DNA of 64,000 nt from Paenibacillus piri (GTDB lineage: Bacteria > Bacillota > Bacilli > Paenibacillales > NBRC-103111). The notes beneath the pieces are model-generated. The model was not told the origin of the DNA, did not search any database, and saw only the letters and a list, made by a program, of their open reading frames with translations. Shown one piece after another: positions 24,455 through 33,046 of this stretch; within the stretch, counting starts at the first letter, position 1; the number at the start of each line of letters is the position of its first letter. Location: the NCBI RefSeq assembly GCF_004354045.1, contig NZ_SMRT01000001.1, positions 372,001 to 436,000 on the forward strand, given 5' to 3'. The translations under genes and the position numbers were made by a program.

Positions 24455-25636
24455 TCAGCGAAAGCGGTGATACCAGCCCGAACCTGTGGCGCATAGCATA
24501 ACTAAGCCTGCGGCATAAAACGGGTTGGAAAATGTCCAAAAGGCGGGCAGGGCGAGCAAAACCAAGATAGCCAGATGAATACGGAAACGAACCGCGCCGA
24601 CCGAGCGCCGTACCGATTGCTCGCGGATCGGATAAATATACTGCCAGAGATGACCTTGATAATAGCGCTTCAAATCGGCAAGCTGTAGCGCGCCGATGAC
24701 CGCGAGCGCCGAATAGACGCTGGCAAGCGCCAGATCATGCCGGATCGAACTCAACAGCAGCATGCCGACGATAGTCAGTCGCGCGATAATGCCGAACAGC
24801 TCCGAGCGCAGCCATACAAGCGTGTACAAGTAAGTATAGGCATGGCTCTGGCGAAAAGCGACGGAACGGGTCAAGCCGTCCAGCCAGCGGAAATTTCTTG
24901 CTTTGCCTTGAACGGCGGGTACGTCGATGAACCAGTTCAATATCCGGTAAATGCCCGCTTTATGCGCCAGCTCGAGCTCGATCAGCAGGCTCCAGTTCAC
25001 GACATACCGGTTCGGCAGCCGCAGCAGGAGAAGGTAGGCGACAGCCGCCAGCGACAACAGCAAAATGCCTGCTGCAGGCCTCATCGCAAACAAGGCATAG
25101 GCGGATAAAACGCAGAGTGCCCATCTGAGGATAGCGTACCATCGCCGCGACCGTTTTTCCTGCATTTGCAGCTCCGTCCATTTTCCTAACAGCATGATGC
25201 GTTTAAATAGGATCCATATAATGAGGAAAAGCGGAAACAGCCACCCGTTGGCTCCGGTCATCTTATGATAAAGCGGCCACAACAGAAGCCAGACCACGGT
25301 CACGACGGCAGTCTGCACGATCAGCGCACGGTTCAGCGAGAGCCTCAGATACAGCGTCATTCCTTGCTCTTGCGGCAGCAGAAACAGCGTGTCCGCCTCC
25401 TGTAAATACGTGCGGATTTTGCCGCCCGCTAGCGCGGGCAGCATGACGGCCGCGGACAAAAGCGCCCATGGAAATTCGGGCGTCACCCAAAGCATAAACT
25501 GCCGGTACGCGAAGCTGAACAGCAAAATGGCCACACCGGCCGCCAGCGCCGCGCTCTGCAGCGCATAATGAAGATAGGGTCGAATTTCTTTAAGAAACAG
25601 CGCGGACCGGCTGCGGAATAAAGCTTGCAAATCCAT
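24455..25636 (-). CDS. ecsB: ABC transporter permease EcsB
   Basis: 393 residues with roughly ten membrane segments, of the EcsB family (MDLQALFRSRSALFLKEIRPYLHYALQS at the N-terminus; TFLLPQEQGMTLYLRLSLNRALIVQ; WTELQMQEKRSRRWYAILRW). It pairs with EcsA, encoded 7 bases upstream. In Bacillus, EcsAB is needed for normal processing of membrane and secreted proteins by intramembrane protease RasP and for secretion and competence. The length matches known EcsB (~400). Confidence 0.87.
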   Translation of the reverse strand: MDLQALFRSRSALFLKEIRPYLHYALQSAALAAGVAILLFSFAYRQFMLWVTPEFPWALLSAAVMLPALAGGKIRTYLQEADTLFLLPQEQGMTLYLRLSLNRALIVQTAVVTVVWLLLWPLYHKMTGANGWLFPLFLIIWILFKRIMLLGKWTELQMQEKRSRRWYAILRWALCVLSAYALFAMRPAAGILLLSLAAVAYLLLLRLPNRYVVNWSLLIELELAHKAGIYRILNWFIDVPAVQGKARNFRWLDGLTRSVAFRQSHAYTYLYTLVWLRSELFGIIARLTIVGMLLLSSIRHDLALASVYSALAVIGALQLADLKRYYQGHLWQYIYPIREQSVRRSVGAVRFRIHLAILVLLALPAFWTFSNPFYAAGLVMLCATGSGWYHRFR

Positions 25637-25643
25637 TAACCGC

Positions 25644-26384
25644 TCAGCTCCTTGTCACCAATTCGCAAAACACATCGTCCAGCGCCGTGCCGTTCGGCAT
25701 ACCTGCGGCATCCCGAAGCGCATCCACACCGCCGGAGGCGATCAGTTTTCCATGATGCAGCACGAGGAAACGGTCGCAATACCGTTCAATCGTCGCCAAT
25801 ATATGGGAGCTGATCAGGATGGAGGCGCCGCTTTGCTTTACGCTGACCATCAGCTCCAGCAGCGAGCGCATGCTGAGCGGATCCAGCCCGAGAAACGGCT
25901 CGTCGATAATATAGAGCTCCGGCTGAACGAGAAAGGCGCATAAAATCATCACCTTTTGCCGCATCCCTTTGGATAAATGCGAGGAAAGCCGATCCGTTAA
26001 CGTTTCCATTTGAAACTGCTTCAATAACGGGTCCAGACGCTGCTCATATACGTCGCGCTCCAATCCATATGCTCTGGCTGTCAGCTCCAGATGCTCGCGC
26101 ACCGTCAGCTCCTCGTACAGCAGAGGGCTTTCCGGTACGTAGGCGAACGTCTTTCGGTACTGCTCCTGCGATGCGGCCAATGGCTGCCCCTTCAAACGAA
26201 TTTCTCCCTGATGAGGCAGCATTAAGCCGAGAATATGCTTGATCGTCGTGCTTTTTCCCGCACCGTTCAGCCCGATCAGACCGACCATTTCACCCGGCTG
26301 CACATGGAAAGACAAATTATGCAGCACCGGCTGAATCCGGCTGTACCCTCCGGTTACCCCTTCGACTTCAAGCATCGGTTTCAT
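25644..26384 (-). CDS. ecsA: ABC transporter ATP-binding protein EcsA
   Basis: 246 residues. Walker A GLNGAGKSTT, Q-loop FAYVPESPLLYEELTVREHLEL, signature LSSHLSKGMRQKVMILCAFL, Walker B LYIIDEPFLGLDPLSM and H-loop ILISSHILATIERYC. The LSKGMRQK signature and the length are typical of EcsA/DrrA-like exporters. It is transcribed just before ecsB with a 7-base gap. Start ATG 26384 follows GGGGGAACCC on the minus strand. Confidence 0.88.
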   Translation of the reverse strand: MKPMLEVEGVTGGYSRIQPVLHNLSFHVQPGEMVGLIGLNGAGKSTTIKHILGLMLPHQGEIRLKGQPLAASQEQYRKTFAYVPESPLLYEELTVREHLELTARAYGLERDVYEQRLDPLLKQFQMETLTDRLSSHLSKGMRQKVMILCAFLVQPELYIIDEPFLGLDPLSMRSLLELMVSVKQSGASILISSHILATIERYCDRFLVLHHGKLIASGGVDALRDAAGMPNGTALDDVFCELVTRS

Positions 26385-26546
26385 GAGGGTTCCCCCTTTA
26401 CATTTCCTTCCTCTTAGACTAGCGGAAATGCCGGCACTTTTCCAGTCCGGCCCAACAGGCCCGCGCGGCGGTCAGCGGCAAGCCGCGAAGCGAGCTTCAA
26501 TATATGCATGAACCTGCGTTGAACGGCGGCCGTCAATGCCCCGGTT

Positions 26547-26858
26547 TTACTTTTGGCTGCCGCCCTGGCTTTTCGTCCGCGCTTTGTTCGTCCCGCCCGT
26601 TTTGCCCGTTTTGCCTGCCTTGCCCGTTTTATGCGCTTTGTCCAGCTTCTTTAACTGCTCCTTGTCCAGCTTCCGCTGTTTTTCCGCTTCGTCGTATTCG
26701 TACTGCTTCACGTTTTTATACATCTTCATTTGCTCTACAAGCTGTGTATCGATCGGCTTCTCCGGCTGGGGCTTTTGACTTTGCGCTTTTTGCTTGCCGC
26801 ATCCGTACGTCTGAGCGACAAACAATAAACAGAGGAGTAACACGGCGATTCGTTTCAT
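26547..26858 (-). CDS. Small lysine-rich lipoprotein
   Basis: 103 residues. The signal peptide MKRIAVLLLCLLFVAQTYGC ends in a lipobox-like cysteine (C20). The mature part is highly charged, with a coiled-coil-like stretch (LVEQMKMYKNVKQYEYDEAEKQRKLDKEQLKKLDK) and a basic Gly/Thr/Lys-rich tail with repeated KTGK units. No domain was recognised. It could be a cell-wall-associated or sporulation lipoprotein. Single gene, divergent from the small coding gene at 27018. Confidence 0.72.
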   Translation of the reverse strand: MKRIAVLLLCLLFVAQTYGCGKQKAQSQKPQPEKPIDTQLVEQMKMYKNVKQYEYDEAEKQRKLDKEQLKKLDKAHKTGKAGKTGKTGGTNKARTKSQGGSQK

Positions 26859-26950
26859 AGGTTTCGACTCCCTTCAATAACAATAGTAATTTCCGGTTAT
26901 TCCTTACTTTGCCCCCGAATTTGGAAAACTTGTCATGAATGAAAAAAAGT

Positions 26951-26979
26951 TTGAATCTTTGTATACAAATGAATACAAT
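26951..26979 (+). promoter_or_regulatory. Sigma-A promoter for the 27018 gene and yitT
   Basis: TTGAAT (26951-26956), 17-bp spacer, TACAAT (26974-26979). It lies ~38 bases before the start of the 82-residue gene. Confidence 0.65.
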
Positions 26980-27017
26980 AGTATTAAGAAGAAAAAAAGG
27001 AATGGAGGATGTAAAAA

Positions 27018-27266
27018 ATGGCGGAAACCTACCGTAAGTCAAAAATCGAGCATTATTTGGAACGGCTGCAGGTCCGGAAGCGATCCTTAATGAGCCAATT
27101 GGAGATGACCGAGCTTAAGCAGTCGCGGGAATTTATTTGCGGACAGCTGTCGGCAACGGATCTCATTATTATGGAAATAACCGTTGAATTTGGCCTTGCG
27201 GACATAAATGACGAAGGAGGAGAAGCTATTGACGGAGAGTGCGGTTCAAAGCAGCAAAACACATAA
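27018..27266 (+). CDS. Small hypothetical coiled protein upstream of yitT
   Basis: 82 residues, mostly charged helix (YRKSKIEHYLERLQVRKRSLMSQLEMTELKQSREF), followed by ICGQLSATDLIIMEITVEFGL. The ATG at 27018 has GGAGG about 10 bases upstream and a good promoter. The 3' end overlaps the start of the YitT gene by 38 bases, suggesting coupling. No known domain recognised. Confidence 0.68.
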   Translation: MAETYRKSKIEHYLERLQVRKRSLMSQLEMTELKQSREFICGQLSATDLIIMEITVEFGLADINDEGGEAIDGECGSKQQNT

Positions 27267-28134
27267 CATATCCCCGCAGCACAACCGGGCAACCGGAATC
27301 CAGCTGTTGAAAAGAGCGGTCTTTTTGCTGCTTGGCGCGGGATTTGTGTCGGTGGCGCTGGAAATTTTTCTCGTACCGAACAATATTATTGACGGGGGCG
27401 TAGTCGGTATTTCGATCATTACGGCTCATTTGTCGGGCCTGCCTCTAGGCATATTTCTATTCCTTTTTAACCTGCCGTTCTTTTTTCTCGGCTACAAGCA
27501 GATCGGTAAAACGTTTGCTTTATCGACCTTGTTCGGCGTTCTGATCATGTCGATCGGCACCTCGCTGCTGCATCCGGTACCGCCTTTGACGATCGATCCG
27601 CTGCTGGCGGCCGTATTCGGCGGGATCATACTCGGCGTCGGCGTCGGCATGGTCATTCGAACGGGTGGGTCGCTGGACGGCACGGAAATCGTCGCCATAC
27701 TGGTCAACAAGCAGACCCCGTTCTCGGTAGGCGAAATCGTCATGTTCCTGAACCTGTTTATTCTCGGCAGCGCCGGTTTTGTGTTCGGCTGGGACCATGC
27801 GATGTATTCGCTGATTGCTTATTATATTGCCTTTAAAATGATTGATATTACGATCGAAGGCTTTGACGAATCGAAAGCGGTATGGGTGATCAGCGATTCG
27901 TACCGTGAAATCGGAGAAGCGATATTGAGCCGGCTGGGCCGCGGCGTTACGTATTTAAACGGGGAAGGCGGCTTTACGGGCGGCGATAAGAAAGTGATCT
28001 TCTGCGTGATCACCCGGCTGGAGGAAGCGAAGCTGAAATCGATCGTCGAAGATTGCGATCCCAAGGCTTTTCTGGCGGTTGGCAACATCCATGACGTCAA
28101 GGGCGGAAGATTCAAGAAGAAAGATATTCACTAA
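27229..28134 (+). CDS. YitT family membrane protein (DUF2179)
   Basis: 301 residues from TTG 27229, chosen because AAGGAGGAG ends 6 bases upstream; an ATG at 27208 lies before that site. Five to six membrane segments (FLLLGAGFVSVALEIFLVPNNIIDGGVVGISII; GIILGVGVGMVIRTGGSLDGTEIVAILV) precede a C-terminal cytoplasmic DUF2179 domain (VISDSYREIGEAILSRLGRGVTYLNGEGGFTGGDKKVIFCVITR). It is a common multi-copy family in bacilli with uncertain function, possibly transport. Confidence 0.9.
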   Translation: MTESAVQSSKTHNISPQHNRATGIQLLKRAVFLLLGAGFVSVALEIFLVPNNIIDGGVVGISIITAHLSGLPLGIFLFLFNLPFFFLGYKQIGKTFALSTLFGVLIMSIGTSLLHPVPPLTIDPLLAAVFGGIILGVGVGMVIRTGGSLDGTEIVAILVNKQTPFSVGEIVMFLNLFILGSAGFVFGWDHAMYSLIAYYIAFKMIDITIEGFDESKAVWVISDSYREIGEAILSRLGRGVTYLNGEGGFTGGDKKVIFCVITRLEEAKLKSIVEDCDPKAFLAVGNIHDVKGGRFKKKDIH

Positions 28135-28177
28135 ACGGAAGCAAGCTGTTCACTAACTGGATGAAATGAGGATCATA

Positions 28178-28993
28178 ATGAGTAAGCTGGAGGGTAAACG
28201 AATCGCACTGACCGGTCCGCGAAAAGCTGCCGAATTAAGCGTGATTGTGGAAAAGCTGGGCGGCATTCCGCTTGTTCGTCCGGCACAGGGCACCGTAGCG
28301 GTCGAGAAGGAGCAGGTGGAGGCGGAGCTGCGGGAATTTCTCCAAAAGAGTGCGGACTGGATCATTCTTACTACGGGAATCGGAACGGAAATGCTGTACC
28401 AGGCCGCAGAGGCCATGGGATCCGCCGACGCGTTCGTGAAGCGGCTGAAGGGGACGAAGATCGCCGCCCGCGGCTACAAAACGACGAGATATTTAAAGAC
28501 GATTGGCTTGACGCCGACCGTCAGGGACGATGACGGTACGACGGCTGGCCTGATCCGGGCGTTCCAGGCTTGCGATATCCGCGGAAGCCGTGTGGCTCTG
28601 CAGCTGTACGGAGATCATGCGCCCCGGCTTGTGCAGTGGCTGAAGGAGCGGCAGACGGACGTTTATCAAATTTTACCCTACCTGCATGTGCCGCCCGATT
28701 TGGCCGTGCTCGATACGCTGATTTCGGAAATCAGGCGCGGAGAGATCGACGCCGTTACGTTTACGAGCACGCCGCAGGTACGCTTTATGATGGCTTATGC
28801 CCGGGAACGCGGGGATGCCGAGCAATTGCTGGCAGCGTTCGCCGGAACGACGGTCGCCGTGGCCGTCGGCAAGGTGACGGCGGAAGCGCTTCGGGAAGAA
28901 GGCGTCGAGCGCGTCGTAGCGCCGGAGGAAGAGCGGATGGGCAGCATGATGGTGACGTTGGCCCGGTATTATGACAATTTGCCGGCAACCTGA
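28178..28993 (+). CDS. hemD: Uroporphyrinogen-III synthase (HemD-like)
   Basis: 271 residues from ATG 28178 (GAGG upstream; the in-frame ATG at 28166 sits on that site). It has the two-domain HemD fold: GKRIALTGPRKAAELSVIVEKLGGIPLVRP and DWIILTTGIGTEMLYQA in the first part, and RVALQLYGDHAPRLVQWLKE and DAVTFTSTPQVRFMM with VAVAVGKVTAEALREEGV in the second. The enzyme closes hydroxymethylbilane to uroporphyrinogen III in heme, siroheme and cobalamin synthesis. No other tetrapyrrole gene is nearby. Stand-alone HemD-like copies in bacilli may have another role, and some homologues are fused to DNA-binding domains; none is present here. Confidence 0.78.
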   Translation: MSKLEGKRIALTGPRKAAELSVIVEKLGGIPLVRPAQGTVAVEKEQVEAELREFLQKSADWIILTTGIGTEMLYQAAEAMGSADAFVKRLKGTKIAARGYKTTRYLKTIGLTPTVRDDDGTTAGLIRAFQACDIRGSRVALQLYGDHAPRLVQWLKERQTDVYQILPYLHVPPDLAVLDTLISEIRRGEIDAVTFTSTPQVRFMMAYARERGDAEQLLAAFAGTTVAVAVGKVTAEALREEGVERVVAPEEERMGSMMVTLARYYDNLPAT

Positions 28994-28999
28994 GCCGGT

Positions 29000-29029
29000 T
29001 TGGTCTGGAACATAAGGATATGGTATACT
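29000..29029 (+). promoter_or_regulatory. Probable promoter of the two-gene ABC exporter
   Basis: TTGGTC (29000-29005), 18-bp spacer, TATACT (29024-29029) with an extended TGG before it. It starts 6 bases after the hemD stop and ~42 bases before the ATPase start. Confidence 0.55.
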
Positions 29030-29070
29030 TTGCTAAAAAGTTACCTATCCTTTTTTATGTTGGAGGCCCC

Positions 29071-30240
29071 ATGAATACAAACGCTGTTGTGCAGCTTCGC
29101 GATGTAACCAAACGGATCGGCTCCAAAACGATTGTCGACCATTTGTCGTTCGATGTGCTTCCCGGGGAAATATTCGGCTTTCTGGGTCCTAACGGCGCAG
29201 GCAAAACGACGACAATCCGGATGATGGTCGGCCTGATGTCGCTGACTGAGGGAGAAGTGCTGGTTAATGGCATCAGTGTCAAAAAGCAGTTTGAGCAGGC
29301 CATGATGTATGTCGGCGCGATTGTGGAAAATCCCGAGTTTTATAAATTTTTGAGCGGGTATCAAAATCTTCAGCATTTTGCCCGGATGATTCCCGGCATT
29401 ACCGAAGAGCGGCTGAAGGAAGTGATCGCGCTTGTCCGGCTGGAGCACCGGATCTACGACAAAGTGAAAACCTATTCGCTCGGGATGCGTCAGCGGCTCG
29501 GCGTCGCCCAGGCAATTTTGCACCGGCCGGCTGTATTGATATTGGACGAGCCTACGAACGGCCTCGACCCGGAAGGTATCCGCGAGCTGCGCGACTATTT
29601 GCGCGAGCTTTCGCGGAAGGAAGGAATCGCGGTCATCGTGTCGAGCCATCTGCTGTCCGAGATGGAGCTGATGTGCGACCGCGTGGCGATCATTCAGAAC
29701 GGCCGGCTGCTAGACGTCCGTTCTTTTAAAGAGATTCAAAGCGATTCCCGGCTGCTGGAGGTTGAGTTCGATGTGGATAACCTTGAGAAGGCGCTTCAGC
29801 TGGCAGCAGGCTTAGCTGGCGAGCAGGCGGTGCATTGGATTCCGGCGCCGCCGGGAGCTGCCAAGCCGTACGCCGCAGAAAGCGTTGCCGTCCCATCCGC
29901 TGCTACTGAGCCCGAAGCAGACCGGTCCGACACTGTCCAATCCGAAACAGCCCAATCCGAAGCAGACCGGTCCGACAATGCTCAATCCGAAACAGCTCAG
30001 TCCGATACCGCCCAACCCGAGACCGATCAGCCGGATATCACCCGGACTGCCGCAGCGGTCACGGCAGCGGAGCATGTGGAAGGCACGCTGGCCGTCAGCC
30101 TGAAGGGCGGACGCGAGCAGATTGCGGAGCTGAACGGACTGTTGGTCGGTGCCGGTGTGAAGGTGTACGGCATCCGGATGCATATCCAATCCTTGGAGGA
30201 TCAATTCCTTGAGGTAACGAGGGGGAATCAGATTGTCTAG
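29071..30240 (+). CDS. ABC transporter ATP-binding protein with Ser/Gln/Glu/Asp-rich insertion
   Basis: 389 residues from ATG 29071 (GGAGG upstream). The BcrA/CcmA-type ATPase domain occupies ~1-225: Walker A GPNGAGKTTT, signature YSLGMRQRLGVAQAI, Walker B LILDEPTNGLDPEGI, H-loop VIVSSHLLSEME. The C-terminal region contains a low-complexity stretch (about residues 280-325) built from a 45-bp in-frame DNA repeat (29912 and 29957 starts: EADRSD, QSETAQ units). This interrupts the C-terminal domain (NLEKALQLAAG ... VSLKGGREQIAELNGLL). It forms an exporter with the permease that overlaps its last 8 bases; substrate unknown. Confidence 0.88.
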   Translation: MNTNAVVQLRDVTKRIGSKTIVDHLSFDVLPGEIFGFLGPNGAGKTTTIRMMVGLMSLTEGEVLVNGISVKKQFEQAMMYVGAIVENPEFYKFLSGYQNLQHFARMIPGITEERLKEVIALVRLEHRIYDKVKTYSLGMRQRLGVAQAILHRPAVLILDEPTNGLDPEGIRELRDYLRELSRKEGIAVIVSSHLLSEMELMCDRVAIIQNGRLLDVRSFKEIQSDSRLLEVEFDVDNLEKALQLAAGLAGEQAVHWIPAPPGAAKPYAAESVAVPSAATEPEADRSDTVQSETAQSEADRSDNAQSETAQSDTAQPETDQPDITRTAAAVTAAEHVEGTLAVSLKGGREQIAELNGLLVGAGVKVYGIRMHIQSLEDQFLEVTRGNQIV

Positions 30241-31003
30241 CTTGTACCGTCATGTGCAAAATGAGCAGATGAAAATATACAGCCGTACCCGAACCTGGGT
30301 CATGCTCGGCATCCTGGTGTTGGCGATCGTCATGATGGCGCTGATGATGAAATATGCGATGGATGTCAGCTTGAATCATGCGTTTCCGTTTTTAAGCTTA
30401 AGCACGAATTTGACGTGGCTTGTGTTTATTTTTTCGGTCATTATCGCCGGGGACAGCGTCGCTTCCGAATTTACATGGGGGACGATCAAGCTGCTGTTGA
30501 TCCGTCCGGTGACCCGCTCGAAAATTTTGGCCGCCAAATACATATCCGTTTTTCTTTTTTTACTTACGCTGCTGCTTGTGTTGTTTATCGCGTCTTACTT
30601 TGTCGGTCTGCTGTTTTTCGGCTTGAGCGGAACGGTGAACGAGCCGGATGCGTTTACGAACGTACTCCGTGCGTATGGGCTGAAGTGGGTTGATTTGCTG
30701 ATGTCGGTAACGCTCGCGTTTATGATTTCCGCCGCGTTCCGAAGCAGCTCGCTGGCGATCGGCTTGTCGATCCTGCTGATGTTCACCGCGAACTCGGTCG
30801 TATTTATACTTGTGGCGTTCAAATACAATTGGGCCAAGTTTTTGCTGTTCGCCAATACCGATCTGTCGCCGTATTTTTTGGGCGGGAATCCGCCGATCGC
30901 TGGAATGACGCTTGGTTTTTCCGTTACGGTGCTGATTGTATATTGGATTATTTTCTATGGAGTCGCATGGCTTTTATTTACAAAACGGGATATTGCGGGT
31001 TAG
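30233..31003 (+). CDS. ABC-2 type transporter permease
   Basis: 256 residues with about six membrane segments, ABC-2/BcrB type: MKIYSRTRTWVMLGILVLAIVMMALMM at the N-terminus, then FTWGTIKLLLIRPVTRSKILAAKYISVFLFLLTLLL. It overlaps the ATPase gene by 8 bases and forms its membrane partner. It probably exports a peptide antibiotic, lipid or related compound. Confidence 0.87.
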   Translation: MSSLYRHVQNEQMKIYSRTRTWVMLGILVLAIVMMALMMKYAMDVSLNHAFPFLSLSTNLTWLVFIFSVIIAGDSVASEFTWGTIKLLLIRPVTRSKILAAKYISVFLFLLTLLLVLFIASYFVGLLFFGLSGTVNEPDAFTNVLRAYGLKWVDLLMSVTLAFMISAAFRSSSLAIGLSILLMFTANSVVFILVAFKYNWAKFLLFANTDLSPYFLGGNPPIAGMTLGFSVTVLIVYWIIFYGVAWLLFTKRDIAG

Positions 31004-31188
31004 TCGCGAAAAGTACTGGCATGTTCAAATACGTGGTTCTGCAAGTACAGCCAAGCGCAAAGCAGCGGAGAAGCAAATCGAGCTGCGGCCTTGGCTGTTT
31101 GCATGCCGCCCGGGAAGCGGCGCCTCTTTCCTGCAGGAAGCAAGCGGAAGCGGCTTATTTGCTGCCGGCTCCGCTGCCCGGCCGCGCA

Positions 31189-31581
31189 TTACTCAGCCGC
31201 CTCCGATTCGCCGTCTTCTAGCAGCAGGGTAACTCTTTCATGAAGCAGCATCGGATCGATCGGCTTCGCGATGTAGCCCTGCGCGCCAAGCTTCACACCC
31301 TGTACAACCGTTTCCTTCCGCGTATCCCCGGTCAGCAGCAGAATCGGAATCGATTGCGCTTGAGCGGTCGATTTCAGCTTGGTCAATGCTTCCAACCCGT
31401 TCATATCCGGTAAATTGATGTCGAGCAAAATGAGATCGTAGCGGGCAATCCGCGAAGCCACTGAAAGGAAATCGACCGCTGAAGCGTAAGTATCGACCTC
31501 ATACTGATCCTCAAATATTTGTTTGACAAGCAGACAGAACGGCGAGCTGTCGTCAATCAGCGCAATTTGTTTCATCGTCAT
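31189..31581 (-). CDS. Stand-alone CheY-like response regulator
   Basis: 130 residues from ATG 31581 (MTMKQIALIDDSS); longer frames have no support. A single receiver domain with acidic pocket D10/D11, phosphorylation site D54 (LILLDINLPDMNG), T in LLLTGDTRK and K in IAKPIDP. There is no output domain. Its start lies 41 bases from the divergent Hpt protein gene, so the two are likely to share a phosphorelay and a bidirectional promoter. Confidence 0.87.
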   Translation of the reverse strand: MTMKQIALIDDSSPFCLLVKQIFEDQYEVDTYASAVDFLSVASRIARYDLILLDINLPDMNGLEALTKLKSTAQAQSIPILLLTGDTRKETVVQGVKLGAQGYIAKPIDPMLLHERVTLLLEDGESEAAE

Positions 31582-31622
31582 TCGGGAGTCACATCCTTTT
31601 CCATAATAAGGGGGATAACCAT

Positions 31623-32003
31623 ATGTCCATGTCGCAAGCAGATAAAGAAAAACGTATGAAAGAAATTGTTGCCAAAACGAAAAGATTGTTTTTGCAGGAC
31701 GCCGACCGGCGCGCAGCGGAGCTGAACGAGCGGATCGCATCGTGGCGATCGCGGTTGCCCGGACATGATGCCGAGACCGCGAACGGGCTGGGCGACGGCC
31801 TGTACCGTTTCGCGCATACGCTGAAAGGCGTAGCCTTGACGGTAGGCTGCGACCGGCTGCACCGGCTGAGCGAAGCGGCAGACTCTTACAGTATACAACA
31901 TTTGGATGCATGGACAGAAGACAGTCTTCTGCAAATGATCTCGTACATCGAAGAACTCTTTACCGGCCTGCGCGGGGAGCTCCAGGCGGAAGGACTTATA
32001 TAA
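31623..32003 (+). CDS. Hpt (histidine phosphotransfer) domain protein
   Basis: 126 residues. The phosphotransfer motif FAHTLKGVALTVGCDRL puts the histidine at 65, in a helical-bundle protein with charged N-terminal helix KRMKEIVAKTKRLFLQDADRR. The ATG at 31623 follows AAGGGGG. It is divergent from the CheY-like regulator. The same N-terminal style (KEKRMKEI) and HTLKG/HTLRG core recur in the Hpt domain of the diguanylate cyclase at 47706, suggesting related phosphorelays. The following gap 32004-32275 contains no feature I recognise. Confidence 0.78.
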   Translation: MSMSQADKEKRMKEIVAKTKRLFLQDADRRAAELNERIASWRSRLPGHDAETANGLGDGLYRFAHTLKGVALTVGCDRLHRLSEAADSYSIQHLDAWTEDSLLQMISYIEELFTGLRGELQAEGLI

Positions 32004-32275
32004 CCGATGAAACCGGGGCGTTGCAATGGAATGCAGCGCGCTGAAGCTTCCGTATTTCCCCGTCCTCAGAGAAAAGAAAACCGGCGCGGACCCGGGGAAA
32101 TTTGGTCCGATGGCCGTCTGTCAGCCTGACTCCGATTGAATCGAATGTGTCACGAAGGGAACGATAAGAGGAAAATTAAGGTTTTGCGAAGTTGCTCCCC
32201 GAGAAAAAGGAAAACCGTGATTCATGTCGAATGATAGTTTGTTAACAAATCTATCAAGAGGAGTACGGCCTATTC

Positions 32276-33046
32276 ATGATCCAATTTCATAATGTTTCCA
32301 AGGTATATCCCAATGGGACCGTTGGTTTGAGCGGCATTAATTTGACCATTCACCCGGGAGAATTCGTAGTCATTGTCGGCTTGTCCGGCGCCGGGAAATC
32401 AACCCTGCTGCGCTCCATGAACCGGCTGAATGAAATAACCGACGGTCAAATCATGATCGACGGCAAATCGTTAACCTCGGCCCGCGGAGCGGAGCTGCGC
32501 CGGATGCGCCGCGATATCGGGATGATCTTCCAAAGCTTCAATCTCGTCAAGCGCGTTTCCGTACTGCGCAACGTGCTGTCGGGCCGTGTCGGCTACCATT
32601 CCACGTGGCGAACCTTGCTCGGCTTGTTCCCCAAGCACGATGTCGAGCTTTCCTTAAAAGCGCTTGAGCGCGTCAATATTCGCGAGAAAGCTTACGCCCG
32701 CGCGGATGAGCTGTCGGGAGGCCAGCAGCAGCGCGTATCGATAGCCCGCGCGCTGGCGCAGGAAGCCAAAATTATTTTGGCCGACGAACCGGTCGCTTCG
32801 CTCGATCCGTTAACGACGCGCCAGGTCATGGATGATCTGAAAAGGATCAATCAGGAGTTGGGCATCACGACGGTCGTCAACCTGCATTTTATCGATTTGG
32901 CTCGTGAATATGCGACGCGCATTATCGGTCTGCGCGCCGGCAAGGTTGTATTCGACGGCCCGGTATCTGAAGCGACGGACGAGAAGTTTTCCGAAATTTA
33001 TGGACGCGCGATTAATAAGGATGAGCTGCTGGGGGTGGAGGACTGA
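32276..33046 (+). CDS. phnC: Phosphonate ABC transporter ATP-binding protein PhnC
   Basis: 256 residues. Walker [15 protein letters not shown]-loop [35 protein letters not shown] (the SGRxG...W..L.G.F stretch is characteristic of PhnC), signature [15 protein letters not shown], Walker [14 protein letters not shown] and H-loop VNLHFIDLA. It powers import of phosphonates (or phosphite/phosphate esters) with the two PhnE permeases whose genes overlap downstream. The binding protein PhnD is encoded separately at 37036 on the other strand. Confidence 0.93.
   Translation: MIQFHNVSKVYPNGTVGLSGINLTIHPGEFVVIVGLSGAGKSTLLRSMNRLNEITDGQIMIDGKSLTSARGAELRRMRRDIGMIFQSFNLVKRVSVLRNVLSGRVGYHSTWRTLLGLFPKHDVELSLKALERVNIREKAYARADELSGGQQQRVSIARALAQEAKIILADEPVASLDPLTTRQVMDDLKRINQELGITTVVNLHFIDLAREYATRIIGLRAGKVVFDGPVSEATDEKFSEIYGRAINKDELLGVED

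Noticed and set aside
32240..32262. PhoP box before phnC
   Set aside because: Only one TTAACA hexamer is present; no second repeat at 11-base spacing.
32004..32275. Riboswitch before phnC (cobalamin- or cyclic di-GMP-like pieces)
   Set aside because: Only scattered short matches; no conserved core or expected order of stems.
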